A stretch of DNA of 5,790 bases, taken from positions 1 through 5,790 of the forward strand of contig JAGCRL010000234.1 of the NCBI GenBank assembly GCA_017964705.1, written 5' to 3'. Below, piece after piece: positions 1 to 5,790 of this stretch; the first letter of the stretch is position 1, and every line of letters begins with the position of its first letter. The notes below the pieces were generated by a model. The model was not told the origin of the DNA. It worked only from the letters and a program-made list of their open reading frames with translations, and searched no databases. The translations under genes were made by a program, and so were the position numbers. This DNA is from Alphaproteobacteria bacterium (GTDB lineage: Bacteria > Pseudomonadota > Alphaproteobacteria > RF32 > CAG-239).

Positions 1-1243
1 AAAGAGACTTAAAAAAAGCTTTAATTTTATCCAAATTCAACAATTTTTTTAACCGCTCCAATAACAAAGACAACTTATTCCAAATCATCACACTCACATG
101 CCAGCAATTTTCACAAAAAGCAATTGTTTTCTTTCCACAAACAAAAACTTTTGCCGGATACCTCTTACCATAAAGATCAACCGGCATTTTTTTCTTTGCA
201 TATCCTAACCACTTGCGGCTTTTTTCATAAAAATCAAGACGACTTAACAAAAAGTTTTTCTTAAAATCATAATAAATTTCATGCGGATATTTTTGCCTGT
301 CTTCTTCAGAAAGATAATTCAACAAATCAAATTTTTCACATTCATGAAACTGCGAATTTTGCTCTTCTTTTTCCGGTAAATCAGAAACAAACCTCAATAA
401 ATTAAATTCTTCATATTCATCTGCCACAGCATTATTATTAATTATAGCAGACTCAGATTTATCTATTCCGGATGTATAATTCAGCCAATCACAAATTTGT
501 TCATAGTCATATCGATCAAACAATAAATAAGGTGTAATTTTACGATAATATTTTTTATACAAATCTTTTAATTCAAGAATTGTGAATTCGTGTTTTTTAT
601 CAAAATCAAAATTATTCCTAAATTTAATTAATCGTGCATAAATTTCTTTTTCACTATCTAAATAAGAATTATAAGAAACACCTTTCTTTAAATATCCGCT
701 TATAATTGCTTCTGATAAATTTTCACTAACGGAAAGCCCTAATACTTTTACAAGCTCAGCTGCCACAAAATGATATAAATTATCATCTGTTTCAACATTA
801 TCACTAAAAGCTTTGGGATTAAAAAACAAAACCGGCTCTTTCACATATTTAAACGCACTATTTATAATCTGATTTTGGTTCATCATATTTTTTTGTTCAT
901 TAACCATCTGAAAAGCAAACATAGCATTATCCTTACCGCCAAATTCGGCAAGAATACTCTCTCTAAAATGAAGCTTTCCGTTGATAATATTATTCTCTAA
1001 ACATTCTTTTAAGTGGTCAGTAATATAAATTTTTATTTTTTTTAATTGCACTTGAGCTTCTTTATACACGTCATTATCAGTAAAATCCAGACCGAGCTCA
1101 TTATAATTCAAAAAAGATCCAAATCGACAACACTGATTAACCCAGTCTTTCACCAGAGAAACACCCGTCTCAATTTGTATTTGCTGAACATCAGTCAGCT
1201 CAGAAACACAATCACCTATAAGGATACTCTCATCCTTCGACAT
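1..1243 (-). CDS. Hypothetical protein, C-terminus cut by the window edge
   Basis: I do not recognise this protein. The minus-strand frame starts at ATG 1243-1241 (Met-Ser-Lys-Asp-Glu-Ser) and stays open for 414 codons to base 1, so the stop lies outside the window. The start is supported by a GGAG ribosome-binding site about 7 bases upstream and by a near-consensus promoter whose -10 lies 33 bases upstream. There is no signal peptide or obvious membrane segment; the protein looks soluble, mostly helical and rich in Asn, Lys, Glu and Tyr. Near the visible end (residues 369-382) is a cluster Cys-X7-Cys-X2-Cys-X-His that could bind zinc, followed by an amphipathic Leu/Lys-rich stretch (about 392-414). 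The gene is more AT-rich than its neighbours: by hand count, 541-660 has 23 G/C in 120 bases. That may indicate an accessory or transferred gene. Existence as a gene is well supported; function is unknown. Confidence 0.85.
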   Translation of the reverse strand, partial: MSKDESILIGDCVSELTDVQQIQIETGVSLVKDWVNQCCRFGSFLNYNELGLDFTDNDVYKEAQVQLKKIKIYITDHLKECLENNIINGKLHFRESILAEFGGKDNAMFAFQMVNEQKNMMNQNQIINSAFKYVKEPVLFFNPKAFSDNVETDDNLYHFVAAELVKVLGLSVSENLSEAIISGYLKKGVSYNSYLDSEKEIYARLIKFRNNFDFDKKHEFTILELKDLYKKYYRKITPYLLFDRYDYEQICDWLNYTSGIDKSESAIINNNAVADEYEEFNLLRFVSDLPEKEEQNSQFHECEKFDLLNYLSEEDRQKYPHEIYYDFKKNFLLSRLDFYEKSRKWLGYAKKKMPVDLYGKRYPAKVFVCGKKTIAFCENCWHVSVMIWNKLSLLLERLKKLLNLDKIKAFFKSL

Positions 1244-1275
1244 AATAAAGCTCCAATTACCGCGTCGTAACGAAG

Positions 1276-1304
1276 AGTATATCACAAAATATTATATTTG
1301 TCAA
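1276..1304 (-). promoter_or_regulatory. Sigma-70-type promoter of the hypothetical gene
   Basis: On the minus strand the sequence reads TTGACA (1304-1299), a 17-base spacer, then TATACT (1281-1276). This is a perfect -35, ideal spacing and a -10 with one mismatch. Transcription would start near 1269, giving a leader of about 25 bases before the ATG at 1243. The leader holds the GGAG ribosome-binding site. The unit is therefore probably expressed independently of dnaJ, although no clear terminator separates them. Prediction is from sequence only. Confidence 0.8.
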
Positions 1305-1374
1305 TAATTTTGTATAAAAACCAGCTTAAACAACTATTAGTTTTTCAATATTTGTAATAGCTTATAACAATATT

Positions 1375-2499
1375 TTACTCAAACAGTTTAGACCAAAAAC
1401 TTTTCTCTTCAGCACTTGCAGAATCATCAAATTTTTGCAGACATTCTTTTTGAGCCGCAGTAAGTTTGGTTGGAACCACCACTTTAAATTGCACAAACAA
1501 ATCTCCACGCTTATCAGAATTCATATAGTGCATACCTTTTCCTTTTAAGCGAATTCTATCTCCTGGCTGCGTTCCTGGTTTAATATCAACATCTAAAGCC
1601 TCTCCGTCGATAGCTTTCAACTTAAATTGCCCGCCCAAAGCAGCTTTAGTCATAGAAATAGGCTGTTCCACAAATAAATTAACTCCGTATCTTTCAAACA
1701 GTTTATGTTGTTTGACCGTAATAAAAACATACAAATCACCTTTGGGACCGCCATTTTTACCAACTTCACCTTCTCCGGCCACTCTCATCCGTGTTCCATC
1801 CTCTATACCGGACGGAATTTTTATTTTCAAAGATTTATCCAGTTTTTCCTTACCGCTTCCTTTACATTTTTTACATTTATCAAGTACCACTCTACCAGCA
1901 CCGCGACATTGCGGACAAGTCGTTTCAAAAACAAAAAATCCCCCCTGTTGTGTACGAATTTTTCCGCTTCCGTTGCAAGTTGCACACACCGGCGGCTCTT
2001 TACCGTCTGCCGTACCATGCCCATGACAAGTTTCGCATATTTTAGAAGTCGTTATACTAATTTCTTTTTCTAATCCGCTAAATGCTTCTTCCATTGTCAG
2101 CACTAAATCATAGCGAATATCATCTCCACGTTCGGCATAAGACCGTTGTTTTGAACGCCTGCCTTGTCCCGTAAATTCAGAAAATATATCCGAAAAAACA
2201 TCTGCAAAACCGGATCCGGTAAAATCAAATCCGTTAAAAGGATTAGCCCCTGCACCGCCGCCCATTCCTCCGGCAAATGCCTGATGACCATAGCGATCAT
2301 ATGCCGCACGTTTCTGATCATCTTTCAAAACTTCATAAGCTTCATTAATATCCTTAAATTTGGCTTCAGCTGCTTTATCACCCGGATTACGATCAGGATG
2401 GTATTGCATCGCCAATTTACGATATGCTTTCTTAATTTCATCTGCACTGGCATTTTTTGTAATGCCCAAAATAGTATAATAGTCTTCTGTTGTACTCAT
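1375..2499 (-). CDS. dnaJ: Chaperone protein DnaJ (Hsp40), class A
   Basis: DnaJ is the cytosolic co-chaperone that binds unfolded clients, delivers them to DnaK and stimulates DnaK ATP hydrolysis; GrpE then recycles DnaK. The 374-residue length matches the family (E. coli 376). Visible parts in order: J domain at about 5-72 with the essential His-Pro-Asp at 34-36; Gly/Phe linker at about 74-113; zinc region with four Cys-X2-Cys-X-Gly-X-Gly repeats starting at Cys155, Cys172, Cys195 and Cys209; substrate-binding beta domains from about 220 to 342; and a C-terminal dimerisation tail. The gap between zinc motifs 2 and 3 is one residue longer than in E. coli (Gly-Gly-Phe-Phe). The start is fixed because the next in-frame Met (31) lies inside the J domain. 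The ribosome-binding site is poor: the only GAG lies 2 bases from the ATG. A heat-shock-type promoter lies just upstream. No dnaK is adjacent; the upstream gene is maltokinase. Confidence 0.98.
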   Translation of the reverse strand: MSTTEDYYTILGITKNASADEIKKAYRKLAMQYHPDRNPGDKAAEAKFKDINEAYEVLKDDQKRAAYDRYGHQAFAGGMGGGAGANPFNGFDFTGSGFADVFSDIFSEFTGQGRRSKQRSYAERGDDIRYDLVLTMEEAFSGLEKEISITTSKICETCHGHGTADGKEPPVCATCNGSGKIRTQQGGFFVFETTCPQCRGAGRVVLDKCKKCKGSGKEKLDKSLKIKIPSGIEDGTRMRVAGEGEVGKNGGPKGDLYVFITVKQHKLFERYGVNLFVEQPISMTKAALGGQFKLKAIDGEALDVDIKPGTQPGDRIRLKGKGMHYMNSDKRGDLFVQFKVVVPTKLTAAQKECLQKFDDSASAEEKSFWSKLFE

Positions 2500-2533
2500 A
2501 TCTCAAAACTTTATTATTTTAAATCTTATAGTT

Positions 2534-2562
2534 ATTTAGGGGTATTTATCTAAAATCGCAAG
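2534..2562 (-). promoter_or_regulatory. Putative sigma-32 (RpoH) heat-shock promoter of dnaJ
   Basis: On the minus strand the sequence reads CTTGCGA (2562-2556), a 13-base spacer, then CCCCTAAAT (2542-2534). The known sigma-32 consensus is about CTTGAAA, a spacer of 11 to 16 bases, then CCCCATnT. The CTTG core, the CCCC run and the spacing all fit. Transcription would begin near 2527, giving a leader of about 27 bases. An alternative sigma-70 reading, TTTAGA, 18 bases, TATAAG (-10 at 2530-2525), is weaker but could give basal expression. Placement directly before a heat-shock gene strengthens the call. Confidence 0.7.
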
Positions 2563-2586
2563 AGTAATAAAAAAATTTTAACAAAA

Positions 2587-2606
2587 AAACGCTCCGAAGA
2601 GCGTTT
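2587..2606 (-). terminator. Intrinsic terminator after the maltokinase gene
   Basis: An 8-bp perfect stem (AAACGCTC paired with GAGCGTTT) closes a 4-base loop. Read on the minus strand the loop is TTCG closed by a C-G pair, the very stable UUCG tetraloop, and the stem runs into a stretch of seven T. It lies 22 bases beyond the maltokinase stop codon and upstream of the dnaJ promoter, so it should isolate dnaJ from maltokinase transcription. A T-rich run also follows on the plus strand, but no plus-strand gene reaches it. Confidence 0.9.
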
Positions 2607-2628
2607 CTTTTTACCCCAAAAGCATGCT

Positions 2629-4176
2629 TTATGCCAATTTTCTCCCGGATTGAGTAAGTACCTTAATATTTTCATTCGCCGGCATTTGTTCCATATCAAG
2701 CAATTCACTTAACCCGCTAATCGGTACATATGCCATTTCCGGACGATTATTCAATTCATAATCAATTTCATAAAGATTTTTGCGTAACACTTCCAAAGCT
2801 AACCATGGATCAGCATCCAAACTCTTATCGCCCAAGAAAGCTTGTGAAGCAGCATTAATCAAAGGTATGATCGCTGTTTTTCCCCATTCTTTACGATGCT
2901 GTTTAGCAAACTCATTTGGTGCTGCCTGAGTAAAATTTTCAACTGCAACCGCACTTAAATATCCTTTAATTGAACGATACATACCGGCCACATCTCGCAC
3001 CGAAAGGTGTTTTTGTTGACGTTCTACCATAGAAAGTCCCGGTTCACCGGCAAAATCAATAAACCTTAAATCATCATCAGGTGTTACCATCACCTGCCCC
3101 AAATGAAAATCTCCATGCACACGATTAAGTGTTCCTTTATCTTCAGCACCACGAATACGTGCTAATCTGCTATTAACAAAATTTGATGTTGTTTCATCCC
3201 AATTTGCCAAAATTTTCTCCGCTTGCACCCGTGTATCTTGCGGCAACCGATTAATATTATTTTGAATATTACGTTTTGCTTGATATAGCAACACTTGGAA
3301 TTGTTTTTCATAATTACGAATAAAAGTATCATTCACCGCTTCCGGAGAAAAATGCGGATTATCATCTTCTTTTGCAAAACATTCACCCATTTCCTTAGTC
3401 TTCAACGATAAGGTGCTGATAAGACTCATAAATTTAGGATTATTCTCTGCTGTCAGATTTGTCTGATGCAAATATCCTTCCTGCATACGCGGTTTAAGAT
3501 AATCCAACAGATAATTCCACATATCACCTTTATTATTCACAAATTCCTGTACAATACCGGAAGAAGCCGTACGACCATCCGGCATTTGCCATATAAAACT
3601 TCCAAAACTTTTGGGCATAACTCCGCAGTTTTCACGCATTAATTTTTCATTCATTTCTAACTCGGAATTAATCTCATGAGAAAATTCCAACATTCTCTCT
3701 AATTTAAACGCCAGTTTTCCTTTTCCGACATTAAGTGTTGTATTGCTTTGCTCCACACCGAGCGCCTTTGATGTTTCAGCGGCACATTCATCAATTTGTT
3801 GTGCTTCAAAAATGTCATGACGTTTTAGAATCCAACCATTCGGAAACTGCACCTGACCATGATTTTTTTCCACTAATTCCATAAAAGTTTTCCAAAAATC
3901 CGGTTCCTGAAGTGCATCAGTATAAATTTCTCCATCCATCTGCAAAACATCAACTTGCGGATTATCCGGCATACTTTTCTGACGTGCTAACGGCATGGAA
4001 AAATAGCGCACCACATCATCTTTAAGCGTAACTTCGCCGATAACAAATAATTTATTACCATGATCATAAGGAAGTTTTTCAAAAGTAATATCAGTAACTC
4101 GCCCTTGTTTAATATCTTCTTTGAAATTGCACCAACGACATTTTTCCAAATATTTTATAATTTTTTCAATATTCAT
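2629..4176 (-). CDS. mak: Maltokinase (ATP:maltose 1-phosphotransferase)
   Basis: Maltokinase phosphorylates maltose with ATP to alpha-maltose 1-phosphate, the donor used by GlgE for alpha-glucan synthesis. The 515-residue protein has the aminoglycoside-phosphotransferase-like fold signature of this family. Visible motifs: an N-terminal cap region (about 1-110) with an Arg-Trp near residue 14; the nucleotide-loop motif Glu-Gln-Ser-Asn-Thr (142-146); Lys158, the likely ATP-binding lysine; the Glu-Leu-Glu segment at 172-174; the catalytic loop His354-Gly-Asp356-Phe-His358-Leu-Gly-Gln; the metal-binding Asp374 in Ile-Asp-Phe-Ala-Gly-Glu-Pro; Arg394-Asp-Val-Ala-Gly-Met; and a C-terminal Tyr-Glu-Leu-Asn-Asn-Arg-Pro (473-479). 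It resembles the kinase half of TreS-maltokinase fusions but stands alone, and is about 60 residues longer than mycobacterial Mak (about 455). A strong ribosome-binding site (AAAGGAG, 6 bases before ATG) fixes the start. It is divergent from malQ. Substrate is inferred from family; another sugar kinase of this fold is less likely. Confidence 0.85.
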   Translation of the reverse strand: MNIEKIIKYLEKCRWCNFKEDIKQGRVTDITFEKLPYDHGNKLFVIGEVTLKDDVVRYFSMPLARQKSMPDNPQVDVLQMDGEIYTDALQEPDFWKTFMELVEKNHGQVQFPNGWILKRHDIFEAQQIDECAAETSKALGVEQSNTTLNVGKGKLAFKLERMLEFSHEINSELEMNEKLMRENCGVMPKSFGSFIWQMPDGRTASSGIVQEFVNNKGDMWNYLLDYLKPRMQEGYLHQTNLTAENNPKFMSLISTLSLKTKEMGECFAKEDDNPHFSPEAVNDTFIRNYEKQFQVLLYQAKRNIQNNINRLPQDTRVQAEKILANWDETTSNFVNSRLARIRGAEDKGTLNRVHGDFHLGQVMVTPDDDLRFIDFAGEPGLSMVERQQKHLSVRDVAGMYRSIKGYLSAVAVENFTQAAPNEFAKQHRKEWGKTAIIPLINAASQAFLGDKSLDADPWLALEVLRKNLYEIDYELNNRPEMAYVPISGLSELLDMEQMPANENIKVLTQSGRKLA

Positions 4177-4211
4177 TAGGGACTCCTTTGTTATTATTAT
4201 TATATTAAATG

Positions 4212-4239
4212 TATATAATCATAAAAAAAATATTGTTAA
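4212..4239 (-). promoter_or_regulatory. Possible promoter of the maltokinase gene
   Basis: On the minus strand TTAACA (4239-4234) is followed after 16 bases by TATATA (4217-4212), each matching the sigma-70 consensus at five of six positions. Start of transcription would be near 4205, giving a leader of about 28 bases ending in the AAAGGAG ribosome-binding site at 4189-4183. The whole region is extremely AT-rich, so chance matches are easy and other registers are possible. Confidence 0.45.
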
Positions 4240-4261
4240 AGAAATTTATTGCATTTATACC
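4233..4261 (+). promoter_or_regulatory. Possible promoter of malQ, overlapping the mak promoter
   Basis: TTGTTA (4233-4238), a 17-base spacer and TATACC (4256-4261) form a moderate sigma-70-like match, four of six positions in each box. Its -35 box covers almost the same bases as the -35 proposed for the divergent maltokinase gene. The leader would be short, about 15 bases, leaving just enough room for the AAAGGAG ribosome-binding site at 4271-4277. This is a weak prediction in AT-rich DNA. Confidence 0.35.
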
Positions 4262-4283
4262 TAGAAAATAAAAGGAGCTGATA

Positions 4284-5790
4284 ATGAATACATTACAAAA
4301 TTTAGCCGAAACAGCCGGCATTTCTTCTTCATATATAGATAAGACAGGGCAAACTCATTATACAACAGATGATGTGCGTCACTTTTTCTTAAACGCAATG
4401 AACATTCCTGCCAATACAGAAAATGAAATAAATTCTTCAATAACCAAGCTTAATCAAAAGCCACTCATTGCAGATACGTTAACTTTCTTTAATAATGAAC
4501 CTGTCGAATTTGATATAAATGACAATGAACAATACTCGCTTGTTCTAAAAGATGAAAATCAAAACATCATCTGGCAAGAAGACAGTAATAATCGTCAAAA
4601 AATAAACATACCCACAGCCTTAAAGGAGGGCTATTATACTTTAACAGCCTATCAAGATAACCAAATCAAAACCCAATCTTTATTAATCTATGCTCCCGCT
4701 CAATGCTACCAACCGCAATATATTCAAAATCGCGAACATCTTTATGGCGTTTCCTTAATGGTATACGCCCTAAAATCAGAAAACAGTCTCGGTATTGGTG
4801 ATTTTGGAGATTTAAAAGAAATTATCAAATTAACAGCCATTAATGGGGGTGATGCTGTCGGCATTAATCCTCTCGGAGTTATGAGCCCATACACATTGCC
4901 TGCCCCTCTGTTTAACGGCTTAAGAGGAGATGTTTCTCCTTATCGTTCGCTCAGTCGATTATTTATCAATTATATCTATCTTGATTTAAAGAGTGAGCCG
5001 GATTTTCAAAATGCACCTGAAGTTCAATCTATGTTACAAAATTCTGATGTACAAGATGAAATTAAGCATCTAAACGACTCACCTAACGTGCTTTATGCTG
5101 CAGTTTTACAATTAAAACTACGTTTATTAGGATTAATGTATGAGTATTTCATCAAAGAAAATTCGCTTATGCGTCACAAAGCATTTAATGAATACAAGCA
5201 AGAAAAAGGGGAAGAACTCGCCAATTTATGTTTATTTGAAGCATTATTAGAGGTCCATCAAAACGAACCGTTCTGGCGTTTTTGGCAAGATGAAACAGAT
5301 GACATTAATTCTCCTGCTACAGAATCTTTCCGCAACATTAATCAAAAAAGAATAGATTTCTTTGCTTATTGTCATTGGCTTGCAGATAAGCAGGTAAAGT
5401 CAATTCAAGCATTGGCCAAATCATTGGGAATGAAAATCGGTTTATATGCCGATATGCCGATAGGTGCTGCATCTAATGGTGCAGAAGTATGGCAAAATCC
5501 TTCTGCCTATGTATTAGAAACAGGCATTGGTGCACCGGCAGATCCGATGCGTCCTCGCGGGCAAAGTTGGGGCTTTACTCCTTATCACCCGATAACCTTA
5601 GCAAAACAACATTATGCCCCTTTCATTCGTCTGGTTCGTGAAAACATGAGTTATGCCGGAGCATTAAGGATAGATCATGCTATGGGGTTGCGCCGTTTAT
5701 TTTGGGGGTTCTTTACTTCGGATAATCCGGTTGTCCAAGGTTGTTATGTTTATTATGATATTAAAGCGCTAACGGCGATATTGGCAATAG
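4284..5790 (+). CDS. malQ: 4-alpha-glucanotransferase (amylomaltase, GH77), C-terminus cut by the window edge
   Basis: MalQ transfers alpha-1,4-glucan segments between malto-oligosaccharides in the cytosol, releasing glucose or short sugars and lengthening acceptors. The frame starts at ATG 4284 (Met-Asn-Thr-Leu-Gln), 6 bases after a strong AAAGGAG, and stays open for 502 codons to the window end; E. coli MalQ has 694 residues. Visible parts: an N-terminal helical segment (about 1-60) and a beta-rich domain (about 70-138) typical of the long proteobacterial form; then the GH77 barrel beginning near 153 with Ser-Leu-Gly-Ile-Gly-Asp-Phe-Gly-Asp (168-176), Ser-Pro-Tyr-Arg-Ser (218-222), Ala-Asp-Met-Pro (389-392), Gly-Gln-Ser-Trp-Gly-Phe-Thr-Pro (426-433), and Arg462-Ile-Asp464-His465, where Asp464 is the expected catalytic nucleophile. 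The acid/base Glu and the third catalytic Asp lie beyond the window. It is transcribed away from the maltokinase gene, with which it probably forms an alpha-glucan module. Confidence 0.95.
   Translation, partial: MNTLQNLAETAGISSSYIDKTGQTHYTTDDVRHFFLNAMNIPANTENEINSSITKLNQKPLIADTLTFFNNEPVEFDINDNEQYSLVLKDENQNIIWQEDSNNRQKINIPTALKEGYYTLTAYQDNQIKTQSLLIYAPAQCYQPQYIQNREHLYGVSLMVYALKSENSLGIGDFGDLKEIIKLTAINGGDAVGINPLGVMSPYTLPAPLFNGLRGDVSPYRSLSRLFINYIYLDLKSEPDFQNAPEVQSMLQNSDVQDEIKHLNDSPNVLYAAVLQLKLRLLGLMYEYFIKENSLMRHKAFNEYKQEKGEELANLCLFEALLEVHQNEPFWRFWQDETDDINSPATESFRNINQKRIDFFAYCHWLADKQVKSIQALAKSLGMKIGLYADMPIGAASNGAEVWQNPSAYVLETGIGAPADPMRPRGQSWGFTPYHPITLAKQHYAPFIRLVRENMSYAGALRIDHAMGLRRLFWGFFTSDNPVVQGCYVYYDIKALTAILAI

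Noticed and set aside
1257..1270. Partly palindromic TTAC-N6-GTAA in the leader of the hypothetical gene, a possible operator
   Set aside because: Only 10 of 14 positions are symmetric and there is no second copy or adjacent regulator gene to support it.
1046..1270. Open frame of 74 codons on the plus strand
   Set aside because: It lies opposite the hypothetical gene and its promoter, has no ribosome-binding site and shows low-complexity antisense composition.
1332..1362. Stem of 8 bp (with a G-U pair) and 15-base loop downstream of dnaJ, a possible terminator
   Set aside because: The stem is almost all A-T, the loop is large, and no T-run follows directly; the next T5 is about 11 bases further on. 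Too weak to call, so dnaJ has no convincing terminator here.
1705..2553. Several open frames opposite or out of frame with dnaJ
   Set aside because: They overlap a well-supported dnaJ and encode Ser/Phe/Cys-rich antisense products with no family resemblance.
2587..2612. The terminator hairpin acting as a bidirectional terminator
   Set aside because: A T-rich run also follows on the plus strand, but no plus-strand gene ends nearby, so there is nothing for it to terminate in that direction.
1..5790. Mobile elements, CRISPR arrays, tRNA or rRNA genes
   Set aside because: I saw no transposase or integrase, no regular spaced repeats, no long terminal inverted repeats and no tRNA-like cloverleaf in the short intergenic gaps.

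Overview
This is an AT-rich bacterial window holding four protein-coding genes, two of them cut by the window edges, with short intergenic gaps of 107 to 131 bases. The DnaJ sequence, with its segment Arg-Thr-Gln-Gln-Gly-Gly-Phe-Phe between zinc motifs 2 and 3 and its Ile-Glu-Asp-Gly-Thr-Arg-Met-Arg segment, reads most like alphaproteobacterial DnaJ. Together with the low GC this suggests an AT-rich, possibly host- or gut-associated alphaproteobacterium. That is a tentative reading from remembered family patterns, not a search result. All reading frames fit the standard bacterial code.

Layout. Positions 1-1243 (minus) carry an unrecognised, very AT-rich gene of at least 414 codons that runs off the left edge. 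It has its own near-consensus housekeeping promoter. Positions 1375-2499 (minus) carry a complete dnaJ, preceded by a sequence that closely resembles a sigma-32 heat-shock promoter. Positions 2629-4176 (minus) carry a complete maltokinase-like gene, closed by a strong hairpin terminator that separates it from dnaJ. Positions 4284-5790 (plus) carry the first 502 codons of a GH77 4-alpha-glucanotransferase (malQ), transcribed divergently from the maltokinase and open at the right edge.

How the genes relate. The divergent pair mak/malQ is an alpha-glucan module. MalQ rearranges malto-oligosaccharides and can release or consume short sugars, while maltokinase makes maltose-1-phosphate, the donor used by GlgE to build alpha-glucan. 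No glgE, treS or glgB is visible here, so the full pathway is inferred. The dnaJ gene appears to be an independent heat-shock transcription unit with no dnaK directly upstream. The left-hand gene is the only real unknown. I see no mobile element, CRISPR array, RNA gene or clearly new system in the window.
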